Positions 7,804-16,617 of a stretch of 64,000 bases of DNA are shown here, piece by piece; the first letter of the stretch is position 1, and each line of letters begins with the position of its first letter. Source of the stretch: Thermococcus gammatolerans EJ3 (GTDB taxonomy: Archaea; Methanobacteriota_B; Thermococci; Thermococcales; Thermococcaceae); assembly GCF_000022365.1 (NCBI RefSeq), contig NC_012804.1, positions 1,798,001-1,862,000 of the forward strand, read 5' to 3'. Both the position numbers and the translations under genes were made by a program. The notes beneath the pieces are model-generated. The model had not been told where the DNA came from and did no database searches. It saw only the letters and a list, made by a program, of their open reading frames with translations.

Positions 7804-9945
7804 TCACTCCTCAGGGGGTTTCCTCTCCGAGGGCAGGCTCTCCCGAACGAGCTCCAGGCGTAGCTCCCTGAGGAGCACCTCCAGCTCGTCCCTCTTCCAT
7901 TTTTTCGGGAGCCCTCCGGGCCTGCTCTTTCTCTTCCTGAGTAGGAACCTCCTGAAGGTCTGCACTTCACGATAGTAACCGTAGGCGAGGTACCCGAGGA
8001 TCAGAGCGAGGATCAGAAAAACTACCGTCGCGAGCTTCCAGTAGTTTGTTTCATGGGGCAGGTAGGGCTTTATGACGTTTGAAAGTTCTTCCGCAAGGGC
8101 CCTGGCGTTTGTGGAGTTCTTGAGGGTCTGGTTGACGAACTTTGGAAGCTCGTTCTCATTCGGGTAGACGTGGATGACCCGCTCCTTAACGATAACCTTC
8201 GGCGGGACGGTATCGATGACGAGAACCGTGCCGAGGTCGAGCTCGTGCTCGCCTCCGAGCGGATCACGGTACGTTAGGGACGCCCTTATCGGGAAGCGAC
8301 CCGTTTCAAGGGCCCTAATCTGAACGGCCTTCTCGATGTTTCTCCCTGCACTCAGGTTCCCCAGCCCTATCAAAGCCGGTCCGACGACTCCACGCGGATA
8401 GCTTATGTGAAGCTCAGCGTCCGTGATGTACTCAAACCTGGCGTCGGTTCCCATAGCACTGACGTTGATGAGGAGAAGAACCGGGCTCATGTTCTCCGCG
8501 TGAACGTAGTTGCCCCATTTTCCTCCGAAAGTCGAGTTTGAGCCGAGTATCGTGACCTGTAGGTCTGGAACACCATAAACTTTGACGTGTATGTCCGGAG
8601 TGGATTTAACCTGAACCTTGTTCCCGTTCTCGTCGTAGTAGGTTGCGACGACTCCTGAGATCGTGAACTCCCCCGGACTCGTGGGTCTGAGGACGTAAAC
8701 GATCGCCGGAATCTTTGAGTATGGCTCCAAGTCGCCGATGGACCAGCCAGTTTCTTTACCGACGAGTTCAAACCCGTTCGGTACGGGGGCCGCTATCGCG
8801 AGGTTTCTGGCCTCTCCGGATCCGTTGTTCGCAACGTTTATATAAACGGCCACTTCTCCTCCAACCATCAGCTCCGTTGGAACCGCGCTTATTGAAACTG
8901 AAACGTTGGCCGGTTCTGGGGGTTTATGAACGGTCGAACCTGGAGGGGCGAAGACCCCCAGCAGTACTCTGCCGTGCTCGGGATCCGCACGGTAGGCGCT
9001 TAACATGAGCGGAACGCCTTCTACCTCAACAGGACCCGAACCGATGGGAAGGTTCACCCTCTTCGACACAACGCTTCCGTTGATGGCTGTGAAGTTCACC
9101 AAAGCCAGAAAGCTTGAAGTCGTGGGTATATTCACCCCCCCGCTCAGGCTGAAGGTAGTTAACCTCACTATGGCGGTACCGAGGGGAGTTTCCACCTTGA
9201 CCGGTCTGCTTATGAGTACGTAGCCTTTGTAGGCTTCAACAAAGATCCTCGGCTCGGTCTCTATGGGTTTTGATCCGTTGCCCGCAGGTATCTGCTGGAG
9301 GGTCAGGTTCTCTGCGTCAAGTTTTGGAAGGTAAACGTTAAGCCAAGCGACGTCCCTTGAAGCGCTCTGAAGCTCGACCCTGAGATAATCGGTGTACATC
9401 AGTCCGGGAGCCAGCCGGTAGTCAAAGCCCTTCGATTCGCCTACCGTCAGGTTGAAGACCTCGAAGTCCATCAGGGGGGGCAGTTTGACCCCAACTGTGG
9501 CCCCGTTCTGCCACGAGGCGAAAAGGTGTATCATCACGTTCTTGTTTATTACTACGGTCTCGTTCGGAACCATCTGAAGGTTTTCCCTGACCCGGACGAG
9601 GGGAGATGTGACGGAGATGACTATGAGGCCGTTCTCCCTGTCTATCGAGTTGAGCGCCACCGCGAAGACCTCAGAGTCCCGGGATGGAAAGTAGCCGACC
9701 TCCCCCTCCCGGAGGAACAGGAGCTGAACACCGGCCGGATATGACACCCTGATCGTGACGAGGCTCCAGTTCGTGCTGACGTCGTAGAACTGAATCGTAT
9801 AGTTCGCTATTCTAACGCTGTCTCCCAGCCCGAGGACTATCGGTGAGATCTCGGCACTCCAGCTTCTCTCAGCGTGCACCTGCGGTGCGTAAACGGGCAA
9901 CAGGAGAAAAATCAGCAGGATTGGAAGGACTCTCTTTAAACCCAT
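7804..9945 (-). CDS. Large exported type I membrane protein with Ig-like repeats
   Basis: 713 residues: an N-terminal signal peptide of about 25 residues (VLPILLIFLLLPVYA...HA), a long extracellular part, one transmembrane helix near residues 637-655 (LATVVFLILALILGYLAYGY) and a basic cytoplasmic tail of about 55 residues. The middle region around 350-440 resembles CARDB/DUF11-like beta-sandwich repeats (VNNGSGEARNLAI...GFELVGKETGWSIGDLEP). Many N-x-S/T sites suggest glycosylation. Likely a cell-surface protein, possibly S-layer associated or a COG1470-type NPCBM-free surface protein; no enzyme motif seen. It has its own TATA box about 45 bp upstream. Confidence 0.82.
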   Translation of the reverse strand: MGLKRVLPILLIFLLLPVYAPQVHAERSWSAEISPIVLGLGDSVRIANYTIQFYDVSTNWSLVTIRVSYPAGVQLLFLREGEVGYFPSRDSEVFAVALNSIDRENGLIVISVTSPLVRVRENLQMVPNETVVINKNVMIHLFASWQNGATVGVKLPPLMDFEVFNLTVGESKGFDYRLAPGLMYTDYLRVELQSASRDVAWLNVYLPKLDAENLTLQQIPAGNGSKPIETEPRIFVEAYKGYVLISRPVKVETPLGTAIVRLTTFSLSGGVNIPTTSSFLALVNFTAINGSVVSKRVNLPIGSGPVEVEGVPLMLSAYRADPEHGRVLLGVFAPPGSTVHKPPEPANVSVSISAVPTELMVGGEVAVYINVANNGSGEARNLAIAAPVPNGFELVGKETGWSIGDLEPYSKIPAIVYVLRPTSPGEFTISGVVATYYDENGNKVQVKSTPDIHVKVYGVPDLQVTILGSNSTFGGKWGNYVHAENMSPVLLLINVSAMGTDARFEYITDAELHISYPRGVVGPALIGLGNLSAGRNIEKAVQIRALETGRFPIRASLTYRDPLGGEHELDLGTVLVIDTVPPKVIVKERVIHVYPNENELPKFVNQTLKNSTNARALAEELSNVIKPYLPHETNYWKLATVVFLILALILGYLAYGYYREVQTFRRFLLRKRKSRPGGLPKKWKRDELEVLLRELRLELVRESLPSERKPPEE

Positions 9946-9987
9946 TTCGCTCCCTCCCGTTAATGCTAGAATAATAAGGAACGAAAA

Positions 9988-9998
9988 AGTATAAAGGG
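9988..9998 (-). promoter_or_regulatory. TATA box of the large surface-protein gene
   Basis: The minus strand reads CCCCTTTATACTTT about 45 bp before the ATG. It lies directly downstream of the aspS stop, implying separate transcription. Confidence 0.45.
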
Positions 9999-10005
9999 GT
10001 TTTGC

Positions 10006-11322
10006 TCAAGGAACCAACCTTTTCCTGTCCCTTGGGAACAGGATAACCTCCCTGATGTTCGGCAAATCGAGCATCTGCTTTATCAGCCTCTCAGCTCCAA
10101 GGCCGAAGCCACCGTGCGGGGGCATTCCGTAGCGGAAGGCCTTGAGGTAGAACTCGAAGCTCTCTGGGTTGAGTCCCTTCTCCTTAATCTGCTCGACGAG
10201 AACATCAACGCGGTGTTCCCTCTGCCCACCGGAGGTTATCTCAACTCCCCTGTACTCCAAATCAAAGGCCCTGCAGATTTCTGGCTTTTCATCGTACTTC
10301 ATTATGTAGAAGGGCTTGGCCTCGCTTGGGTATTTATAGAGGAAGTAGAGCGGAGCGTTTTCGTTCTCCATCATGTACTTCCCGAGGAGTCTCTCGCCCT
10401 CGGTGTCTATGTCCTCCCCCCAGGGGATTTCCTTGCCGAGGTCGGCGAGAATCTCAAGGGCCTTATCGTAGCTCAGCCTCGGGAAGGGCAGTTTCGGCTC
10501 CTCCAGCTCGAAGTTGAGGGTCTCAAGCTCCTTCGCGTTGTGCTCGCGGACGTAGTTGATGGTGTGAGCGACGAGCCTCTCAAGGAGCTCCATTACCTCC
10601 TCCTCGCTCTCGATGAAGGCCATCTCAGCGTCAATGCTCCACGCCTCGTTGAGGTGCCTCGTCGTGTTGTGCTCCTCCGCCCTGAAAATCGGGGCTATCT
10701 CGTAAACCCTGTCAAGGCCCGAAGCCATCATAATCTGCTTGTAGAGCTGTGGGCTCTGGGCAAGGAAGGCGTCCTTCTCGAAGTACTTCATCGGGAAGAG
10801 CTCTGTTCCACCCTCGGTTGCAGTCGCTATAATCTTGGGCGTGTGAATCTCGATGAAGCCGCTCTCGTGGAAGAAATCCCTGATTGCCTTGAAGACGCTC
10901 GAGCGTATCTTGAAAATCGCCATTACCTCGGGCCTTCTGACGTCCATGAATCGGTTGTCTAAGCGAGTGTCGAGCTCGGCCTTAACTTTACCGGTCGGGT
11001 CGAGGGGCAGGGGCGTTTCTGCCCTGCTGAGGACTTCGAGCTTTTCTGGAAGGATTTCGAAGCCGAGCTTCGCCTTGGGGGTGAAGTTTACAATTCCCTC
11101 GACGGCTATGACATCCTCGGCGTTGAGCTTCGGAATGAGCTTGAATATCTCGGGGTCAACCTTCTTCTTTGGAGCCGTAATCTGTACTATCCCCTCCCTG
11201 TCCCTGAGCCAGAGGAACTTTATTCCGCCCAAATCCTTGACTTCCCACACCCAGCCGGCCACCTTAACGCGCTGGCCGTTGAGTTCCTCGGTTATCTCGC
11301 TTGAGTAGTGCGTCCTGTACAT
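10006..11322 (-). CDS. aspS: Aspartyl-tRNA synthetase
   Basis: Class II synthetase charging tRNA-Asp. An N-terminal OB anticodon-binding domain (residues 1-105, [18 protein letters not shown]) is followed by the catalytic domain with motif 2 ([16 protein letters not shown]) and motif 3 ([15 protein letters not shown]). The start giving [10 protein letters not shown] is preceded by GGGGA at the right distance and yields 438 residues, the length I recall for the Thermococcus kodakarensis enzyme. That enzyme is discriminating; whether this one is cannot be read from sequence alone. Confidence 0.97.
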   Translation of the reverse strand: MYRTHYSSEITEELNGQRVKVAGWVWEVKDLGGIKFLWLRDREGIVQITAPKKKVDPEIFKLIPKLNAEDVIAVEGIVNFTPKAKLGFEILPEKLEVLSRAETPLPLDPTGKVKAELDTRLDNRFMDVRRPEVMAIFKIRSSVFKAIRDFFHESGFIEIHTPKIIATATEGGTELFPMKYFEKDAFLAQSPQLYKQIMMASGLDRVYEIAPIFRAEEHNTTRHLNEAWSIDAEMAFIESEEEVMELLERLVAHTINYVREHNAKELETLNFELEEPKLPFPRLSYDKALEILADLGKEIPWGEDIDTEGERLLGKYMMENENAPLYFLYKYPSEAKPFYIMKYDEKPEICRAFDLEYRGVEITSGGQREHRVDVLVEQIKEKGLNPESFEFYLKAFRYGMPPHGGFGLGAERLIKQMLDLPNIREVILFPRDRKRLVP

Positions 11323-11351
11323 GGCCATCCCCGGAGAAAACAGATTAGTAT

Positions 11352-11361
11352 GCTTTTAAAG
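11352..11361 (-). promoter_or_regulatory. TATA box of aspS
   Basis: The minus strand reads AAACTTTAAAAGCA about 33 bp before the ATG at 11322, giving a very short leader. Confidence 0.55.
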
Positions 11362-11379
11362 TTTGGGAACAAAAAGAGA

Positions 11380-11892
11380 TTAAATAAACGAGATCTTCAC
11401 GTCCTTCCCAAGAACCTGAGCCAGAATGCTCTCGAGGAGCTCCGGCTTTTCGGGCAGTCTCTTCTTCTCCCTGGTTGCCACGAGTATCTTGTAGTATTTC
11501 TCTCCCCCGGGCCGGTACACAACGTTGACACCAAAAACACTCGCTGGATAGAAGAGATCCGTTGCGAGCTTTTTTATGTCGTCTGTGGTCTCGGCTTCGA
11601 TCCCCTCGATAACCCTGACGCGCTTTCCGAGTTCCTTCACGAGGGCCTTTATGTTCTTTCCGCCCTTGCCTATAACGAGGGGAACATCCCCCTTGCCAAC
11701 GACTATAACGATTAGATCTCCGGCCTCGACGGCTTTCCTGAACTCAACATCCACATCCCCGAGAAGCTTGTAGAGTAAGCGTGCAACCTTAACGTCGAGC
11801 TCGGAGATTATACCCTCCTGGAGCTTCTTCTCGTCAGCCGGGCACAGAATACCATCCGTCTTTAGGCAAACCTCACAGATCGGGGCCTTCAT
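11380..11892 (-). CDS. KH-domain protein with N-terminal zinc-binding cysteines (NusA-like)
   Basis: 170 residues. C6, C9 and C17 (CEVCLKTDGILCP) look like a partial zinc knuckle; a KH domain follows with the GxxG loop in VIGKGGKNIKALVKELGKRVRVIEG around residues 75-100. The family is widespread in euryarchaea and is annotated as NusA-like or KH RNA-binding protein; it is probably involved in transcription or RNA processing. It is distinct from the true NusA-like gene of the rpo operon at 47082. A ribosome site GGGAGGTGA precedes the start; a TATA-like TTTTTAAAT lies near 11950. Confidence 0.85.
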   Translation of the reverse strand: MKAPICEVCLKTDGILCPADEKKLQEGIISELDVKVARLLYKLLGDVDVEFRKAVEAGDLIVIVVGKGDVPLVIGKGGKNIKALVKELGKRVRVIEGIEAETTDDIKKLATDLFYPASVFGVNVVYRPGGEKYYKILVATREKKRLPEKPELLESILAQVLGKDVKISFI

Positions 11893-11966
11893 TCGCTCAC
11901 CTCCCGCAGAATGACCTTGAACGGCTAAACTAAATTTTGGAAGCCATTTAAAAAGGTTATTATAGC

Positions 11967-12587
11967 CTAAAGCTCACCCTCGATCTCCTTCCTTAACCTC
12001 TCGATGAACTCGACCGTGAAGCGATGCCTGTCCTCTGCGATGCGCCTTGCGGTTTCGGTGTACATTAAGTCCTTGAGCTTGAGGATTTTCTCCTCGAAGT
12101 GCCTGAGGGAGGCCTCTATGTCCCTCCCGTGCTCGCCGGAGTACATGAAAACGCGGGCAATTCCAATGGCCCCTATCGCATCGAGCTTGTCCGCGTCGCT
12201 GAGTATTTTTGCCTCGAGCGTTCTCGGCTCCGGGCCCCTTGAAAAGCGGTGGGCCTCTATCGCGTGGGCAACCGCCTCAGCCTTCTCCTCTGGATAACCA
12301 ATGCTCAAAAGAAAGCGTTTCGCTATTTTCGCACCTTCAACCGCGTGGTCTTCAACCTTTCCAGAATCTTCGAGGGGCCTTGCTACATCGTGGAGGAGCG
12401 CCGCCAAGGCAAGAACCTCGAGATCGGCTCCCTCTTCCCTGCCTATGTGCATGCAGAGGTTGAAGACCCTCTCAACGTGGCTGAAGCCGTGCGTTCCCTC
12501 CCTCTCAAAGAAGCCCCTCGCGAACTCGCGCGTCCTTTCTATGAGCTCCCGCGTCCTAGCGTCGGGTATGAACTCCTCGAGCTTCAT
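11967..12587 (-). CDS. HD-domain metal-dependent phosphohydrolase
   Basis: 206 residues of a YedJ-like HD protein. Metal ligands are seen in HGFSHVERV (about residue 34), LLHDVARP (about residue 68), the later HRFSRG and SDADKLDAIGAIGIAR. The family hydrolyses phosphomono- or diesters of nucleotides; the substrate cannot be predicted. No good ribosome site precedes the ATG, and a TATA box (CTTTTAAACC) about 33 bp upstream suggests a very short leader. Adjacent to the KH protein but with its own promoter. Confidence 0.88.
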   Translation of the reverse strand: MKLEEFIPDARTRELIERTREFARGFFEREGTHGFSHVERVFNLCMHIGREEGADLEVLALAALLHDVARPLEDSGKVEDHAVEGAKIAKRFLLSIGYPEEKAEAVAHAIEAHRFSRGPEPRTLEAKILSDADKLDAIGAIGIARVFMYSGEHGRDIEASLRHFEEKILKLKDLMYTETARRIAEDRHRFTVEFIERLRKEIEGEL

Positions 12588-12615
12588 AGCGCATCGGTTG
12601 AAGAAAATGGAAGAG

Positions 12616-12624
12616 GTTTAAAAG
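12616..12624 (-). promoter_or_regulatory. TATA box of the HD hydrolase gene
   Basis: GGCTTTTAAACC on the minus strand, about 33 bp upstream of the ATG at 12587. It overlaps the 3' end of the next gene upstream. Confidence 0.45.
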
Positions 12625-13286
12625 CCTTTGGCGTTGTCAATGCGTCTTTTTTCCCTCAAAAGTTCGACTCCCTCTTTAAAAATGCCACCATTATCTACTG
12701 TATCTTCCTTGGTAAACTCCCAGGAACCCCCTGTTTCGAACCTGCCATCTTTCATGACCTTTCCAATCTCCCAAAGGAGGTTCTTCAGGGCATCGTTTCC
12801 CTTCTGGGTTGGGCCACGAATCGTCTGTGCGGCCCTTACAACGCCTCTGTCAAGATAAAGGCGCCAAGAAGTGCCCCCGTTGTGCACCCTGAGTTCTCCC
12901 CTGTGAGTGGTGAGCACGAGGAGGAGTGAATCAAGGTCCCATCCAGGAATATCCTCACTTATAACACCGCTCTCCACCCTGATTGAGGGGTTCTCACGGA
13001 GGATTTCGGCGACGTCAGCTTCGTAGAGCTCAACCGCTTTGAGCCTTTTAGAGAGGGATACCTCAGATATTTTTCGTAGAGCGTTTTCTCCTTCAATTCT
13101 CTCCCTGCTAAGGACATCTTCTACGAGAGCTCCTAAGATGGCTCCATCAGAAACGAGCACGTAGCCCGTTTTTAGACTATCACCATCTCGCCAGGAGGCC
13201 TTTAAATAGCCCTTCTTGATCTTAGTGAGGAGTTCTCTTGTGCTGTCAAAATCAATCACAACCCCAAGAAACTTCCCAGGCAACAT
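12618..13286 (-). CDS. Uncharacterised protein, possible DUF2226 family
   Basis: 222-residue cytoplasmic protein without an enzyme motif. The start ATG (MLPGKFLGVV) has GGGTGG upstream at a short distance; an upstream GTG is part of that site. The pattern of short strands followed by helices (YVLVSDGAILGALVEDV; VHNGGTSWRLYLDRGVVRAAQ) fits the archaeal DUF2226/DUF4388-like proteins that often neighbour Roadblock/LC7 genes. It is followed upstream on the same strand by a Roadblock gene 34 bp away, so the three genes 14162-12618 look like one transcript. Function unknown. Confidence 0.7.
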   Translation of the reverse strand: MLPGKFLGVVIDFDSTRELLTKIKKGYLKASWRDGDSLKTGYVLVSDGAILGALVEDVLSRERIEGENALRKISEVSLSKRLKAVELYEADVAEILRENPSIRVESGVISEDIPGWDLDSLLLVLTTHRGELRVHNGGTSWRLYLDRGVVRAAQTIRGPTQKGNDALKNLLWEIGKVMKDGRFETGGSWEFTKEDTVDNGGIFKEGVELLREKRRIDNAKGF

Positions 13287-13320
13287 CTCAACCACCCTAC
13301 AAAATTAGGTGAAAAAAGGC

Positions 13321-13674
13321 TCACAGCATCGAAGCGACCTTTTGGGCGTTTCTCTTGAGGTAAATCCTGACAAGGCCGAGGTTGACCTTCGGGTCCGTTA
13401 GGACCGTCAGGACGGCGTTTTCACCAGCCTCGACTGTAATGATTTTGCCTTTCGGCGATTCGAGCGTCACCATGTCAACGGCTTCCTCATGGAAGACCTC
13501 ATTAGACACGTTAAGTGCAGTACCGTAGATGGTCGCGACCATCGCCGCGACGCTCTCCACGTCTATTGTCCTGTCGCTTGCCTGCCCCTCAATGAGAAGA
13601 CCGTCCTTGCTCACTATCGCGACTCCCTTGACGCCATCAACCCTTAATAAATCGGCAATAACGTTCTCGAACAT
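13321..13674 (-). CDS. Roadblock/LC7-domain protein
   Basis: 117 residues forming one Roadblock/LC7 domain. GVKGVAIVSKDGLLIEGQ near residues 14-32, a central helix with VAAMVATIYGTA, and VTVEAGENAVLTVLTDPKVNLGLVRIYLKR are the family hallmarks. Such proteins dimerise and in bacteria and archaea regulate small Ras-like GTPases, but no GTPase gene is present nearby. It starts five bases after the stop of the gene upstream and is therefore probably co-translated with it. Confidence 0.92.
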   Translation of the reverse strand: MFENVIADLLRVDGVKGVAIVSKDGLLIEGQASDRTIDVESVAAMVATIYGTALNVSNEVFHEEAVDMVTLESPKGKIITVEAGENAVLTVLTDPKVNLGLVRIYLKRNAQKVASML

Positions 13675-13679
13675 TCACA

Positions 13680-14162
13680 TCACCCCAGAATCAGCATATC
13701 CACTTCAACGTGCTTATCCGAAACGCGGATTTCCTTAATCAAAACGTTCTTTCCGCTGAACTTCTTGATTGCGACTGCTATGGCATTGGCCATCGGATAG
13801 AGAACGGGTTTCATGCCCTTCTTCTCAAGCAATTGGAGCGCATAAAGATCCATAGGGTTGTCGAGCTTGAGCGTTACTTTGTTGCCGTTAACATCGATTT
13901 CGCCCCTCTCTGCGAAACCGAAGGTGTTTATCATGACCTCTGTGAAACGGTTGAGCAGTTCTTGGGGGTCGTTGCTTCCCTCAAAGTTCAACCCGTACTC
14001 CTCCATCATGGTGTTAAGGAGCTCCTCGCCGATTGAGTTCCCGAGACCTTTGGCCCCGGCGCCGAGTACTTTATAGATCCCGTAGAGGATCAAGTTATTT
14101 ATTTTAGTTGCCATTTCCTCAGACCTCTCATTCATCCTTTTCACGACCTTCGCCTCCATCAT
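13680..14162 (-). CDS. Uncharacterised protein, weakly V4R/HNOB-like, in Roadblock operon
   Basis: 160 residues. The first of two adjacent ATGs lies after GGTGAT-N4 and is chosen; the next ATG three bases on is equally possible. A helical N-terminal half (KINNLILYGIYKVLGAGAKG) is followed by a strand-rich end with FGFAERGEIDVNGNKVTLKLDNP. The order and glycine pattern resemble V4R or heme-NO-binding-like sensor folds, but no cysteine or histidine ligand is obvious, so this stays a weak idea. First gene of the three-gene minus-strand operon. Confidence 0.65.
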   Translation of the reverse strand: MMEAKVVKRMNERSEEMATKINNLILYGIYKVLGAGAKGLGNSIGEELLNTMMEEYGLNFEGSNDPQELLNRFTEVMINTFGFAERGEIDVNGNKVTLKLDNPMDLYALQLLEKKGMKPVLYPMANAIAVAIKKFSGKNVLIKEIRVSDKHVEVDMLILG

Positions 14163-14629
14163 GAGGATCACCCTTTATGGGGTCATCCAAGATAGGTTGT
14201 AGATGGGGGATTTAAAGCATTTATAGATACTTCCTCGAACAATGCTTAAGAGGAAGTCCTACGATGCTGATATCACGTTCTCTTGGAACACCCATGATCA
14301 GCTCTGGATATGGAGGATGTTCAGACTATTGAAGCTCTCGTTTTTGGTTTATAAAATTTGTCTCGTTTCGTTTGAAAATTGTTCTAATCCTCACCTTAAT
14401 TGCGGATATAAAAGAAACAAGAACCTAGAACATTATTAATAGATTTGGCCAAGTTGTCAAAAGATAGACACGAAATTTCAGTTTATTCAATGTCAAAATA
14501 ACGTTGTTGTTTAATATAGCTTGTTATGGGACTTAATGGATCCACTGAGGAGGATTTAAATAGTATGAAGAAACTTTTTAAGGAAAGAAATCGTCTCCGA
14601 CGGTAGCTATGACTGGAGGAGGTTATGCA
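14163..14629. other. AT-rich intergenic region between divergent Roadblock-type genes
   Basis: About 460 bp that is clearly richer in A+T than the surroundings and holds no convincing gene. A minus-strand TATA candidate (ATGCTTTAAATCC, near 14210-14220) could serve the operon to the left. TTTAAATAG at 14554-14562 probably serves the gene to the right. A further GGATATAAAAG near 14403 has no gene behind it. A 65-codon reading frame at 14242-14439 is rich in W, C and N, lacks a ribosome site and is unlikely to be coding. Confidence 0.5.
14554..14562 (+). promoter_or_regulatory. TATA box of divergent Roadblock-like gene
   Basis: GGATTTAAATAG about 70 bp before the ATG at 14630; a transcript would start near 14586 and carry a leader of about 45 nt with a strong ribosome site. 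Confidence 0.5.
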
Positions 14630-14995
14630 ATGGGGATTCTTGGGAAGTTGTTGAGTTTGATCAAATCCATGTCCGAGAGTGAAGTCAGAGACTTTCAGGA
14701 GCTATTGAAGGTTAAATTCGGGTTTTCCCGATTCATCTACACGACCTCGGAGGGTCTGCTAATATTGGGGAACTTCGAGGACAACGAGGAACTCTCCGCA
14801 AAAGTTCCTGAGATGCTTAAGCTCCTTTCAGAGCTTGAGGACTCCACATCCTATCTGATACAGGCGGGAGAGCACGTTTACTCACTCGTGAAAATCACAG
14901 ATGACGTGCTCATGCTGGGCAAAGGCAACAAAATATTGGATAAAAACGACATAAATGCGCTAATTAGACTCACTAAAGATAATTTTAGGTTATAA
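14630..14995 (+). CDS. Divergent Roadblock/LC7-like protein
   Basis: 121 residues. The start follows GGAGGAGGTT and five bases; an upstream ATG lies before that site and is rejected. The core FSRFIYTTSEGLLILGNF, a central helix (ELSAKVPEMLKLLSELE) and SLVKITDDVLMLGKGNKILDKNDINALIRL follow the strand-helix-strand order of a Roadblock domain, with low similarity to the gene at 13321. The two genes face away from each other across the AT-rich region. Its last six bases overlap the stop of the convergent DUF4392 gene. Confidence 0.7.
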   Translation: MGILGKLLSLIKSMSESEVRDFQELLKVKFGFSRFIYTTSEGLLILGNFEDNEELSAKVPEMLKLLSELEDSTSYLIQAGEHVYSLVKITDDVLMLGKGNKILDKNDINALIRLTKDNFRL

Positions 14996-15796
14996 TCTAA
15001 ACCCAATAAGAGATGTGAGTACTTTAAACATCTCCTCATGTATCTCCATTGGTATCCCGTCGACGCTCCCCTCCAGCCTCTTTGAAACCCCATCGATTAT
15101 TCCGGCCCTTACAAGGGCCCTGACGACTTCTCTCTCATCCCACCCTGATAGGAGGTTTTCTCCGGTTTCGATGGAGAGCTGGGCAACGAGTCCATAGGCA
15201 CCCCAGTTTGAAACCGCCGAGGTTATGAGCTCGTCCGTTTCTACGGTGCTCGCTATGAGTTCACCCTTTGGGATGTGCTTGACGACGAGATCCTTTATCT
15301 TACCCATCCCGACCTCGTTGCCCCCATCACCGATGCCTATCGTTGGAATGCCCAGTTCCTTGGCCTCGATGAAGACCCAGTCGAAGATATCCCTTTCTAC
15401 TGGAATTCCGCTCATCGACCTTGCTTTGCCGTCTTTTCCTCTGCCGGGTGTCTCAACAGCCACTATGGCCGAGTAGTCCTCAGGTCTGGGCGATCTCACG
15501 AAGTTAACATTGAATTCCCCGAGCGCGGCCTCGACCTCAGGATAGCTTAGGATCTCAGCGCGGCCGCCCATACGCTCAACGGCCTTCGCAATGGCCAGGG
15601 CCCCGGGGGGACCGTCGGTCTCGGGAACGTTTCTGGGGGGTATTGGAAAGCCCGTCACGACCAGAACCTTTTCGGGATTTTTGAGAATGATCTCAGCCGC
15701 GTTCCTAAGGAAGTTGAAATTCCGCCTCCTGTAATCCAGGTAAAGGGAGAGAATTCCTCTGCCCCCGATGTCCGTGTTCACGAGGTGTGCGATCAT
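14990..15796 (-). CDS. DUF4392 protein, D-glutamate cyclase-like
   Basis: 268 residues. The conserved stretches ETDGPPGALAIAKAVERMGG, VAVETPGRGKDGKARSMSG and GIPTIGIGDGGNEVGMGK are those of the DUF4392 domain, which forms the C-terminal part of mammalian D-glutamate cyclase (DGLUCY), converting D-glutamate to 5-oxo-D-proline. The GDGGNEVGMG motif is the active-site-like loop. Whether the archaeal protein uses D-glutamate is unknown. It is the last gene of a tightly packed minus-strand operon; its start codon overlaps the stop of the preceding 59-residue gene as ATGA. Confidence 0.85.
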   Translation of the reverse strand: MIAHLVNTDIGGRGILSLYLDYRRRNFNFLRNAAEIILKNPEKVLVVTGFPIPPRNVPETDGPPGALAIAKAVERMGGRAEILSYPEVEAALGEFNVNFVRSPRPEDYSAIVAVETPGRGKDGKARSMSGIPVERDIFDWVFIEAKELGIPTIGIGDGGNEVGMGKIKDLVVKHIPKGELIASTVETDELITSAVSNWGAYGLVAQLSIETGENLLSGWDEREVVRALVRAGIIDGVSKRLEGSVDGIPMEIHEEMFKVLTSLIGFRL

Positions 15797-15972
15797 TCTT
15801 CCACCTCGTGAACGACGATCCGAACCTTTTTACCCTTAACGGCCTCCTTAAGCTTCCACCACAGTTCCGTTGGTTCCTCACTCCTATGGACCAGCTCGTG
15901 GCCGTTTTCAAGCTTTACCCTCTTTTCTTCATACTTCACGAACACACCCTCTGCCTCGAACACCTTTCCCAT
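15793..15972 (-). CDS. Small uncharacterised protein (59 residues)
   Basis: A short gene that automatic length cut-offs would miss. It starts with ATG after GGAGGTGG, a near-perfect ribosome site, reads MGKVFEAEGVFVKYEEKR at the N-terminus and RIVVHEVEE at the end, and its stop overlaps the next start as ATGA. Its start abuts the stop of the HAD phosphatase with no gap. The sequence is mostly beta-strand-like with WWKLKEAVKGKK in the middle. No family recognised. Position and translational coupling argue strongly that it is real. Confidence 0.8.
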   Translation of the reverse strand: MGKVFEAEGVFVKYEEKRVKLENGHELVHRSEEPTELWWKLKEAVKGKKVRIVVHEVEE

Positions 15973-16617
15973 TCAAACCACCTCCAGCACCTTCCTGAGC
16001 TCGTGAAGGGTTCCGATTCTAAAGTCGGGGAAGTGGAAATCTTCGCCGCCTTCCCGCGCTATCCACACGGTTTTCATGCCCACGTTCTTCCCGCCGTACA
16101 CGTCCTGCCAGAGGGAATCCCCCACCATAATTGTCTCTTCGGGACGCACACCAAGATCCTCTAGGGCCCGGAGGAAGATCTTCGGCTCGGGTTTTATGGC
16201 GTTCACGTCGTCCCTCGTGATCACCGTATCAAAGTACCCATCCAGGCCGGTCAGTTCCAGTTTGAGCTTCTGGTAAGCGGGCCCGCTGGTGACTATGCCC
16301 AGCTTTAGGCCCTCCTCTCGCAGCCACCTGAGGACTGGAACGGTGTCCGGATAGACGTGAAGCTTGTGAGGGTACTTCCTCAGCAGATCCTCGTACCTCA
16401 GATCAAGGTCAAAGAGCCGGAAGAAGAAGTTCCAGTCGTGCCACTCGTAGGTTTCCCTCCTTCCGAGGATCTCGTTAAGGAATTTCTTTCTCGCCTCCTC
16501 CTTGTTTATCCCCAGTTTTTTTGAGATCTTCTCGTACACCTGCGGAAGGAAGAGCTGGATGAGGGGCATCTCCGTGAGCAAAGTGTGATCTATGTCAAAG
16601 AGCACCGCCTTTATCAT
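15973..16617 (-). CDS. HAD-superfamily hydrolase (phosphatase)
   Basis: 214 residues. Motif I is DIDHTLL with the nucleophilic aspartate near residue 8, motif II is the threonine/serine in VTSG, motif III the lysine in KPEPKIF, motif IV GDSLWQDV. The second aspartate of motif I (DxD) is present, fitting a phosphatase such as the TIGR02253-type archaeal proteins. The start ATG has GGGGTG at a suitable distance. Its first codons overlap the end of the FtsZ-like gene by 23 bases. Probable substrates are small phosphorylated metabolites; context with HPS-PHI suggests a sugar phosphate, as inference. Confidence 0.9.
   Translation of the reverse strand: MIKAVLFDIDHTLLTEMPLIQLFLPQVYEKISKKLGINKEEARKKFLNEILGRRETYEWHDWNFFFRLFDLDLRYEDLLRKYPHKLHVYPDTVPVLRWLREEGLKLGIVTSGPAYQKLKLELTGLDGYFDTVITRDDVNAIKPEPKIFLRALEDLGVRPEETIMVGDSLWQDVYGGKNVGMKTVWIAREGGEDFHFPDFRIGTLHELRKVLEVV

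Noticed and set aside
14242-14439. 65-codon frame in the A+T-rich intergenic region
   Set aside because: Amino acid composition (many W, C, N, Y) and lack of a ribosome site argue against coding.
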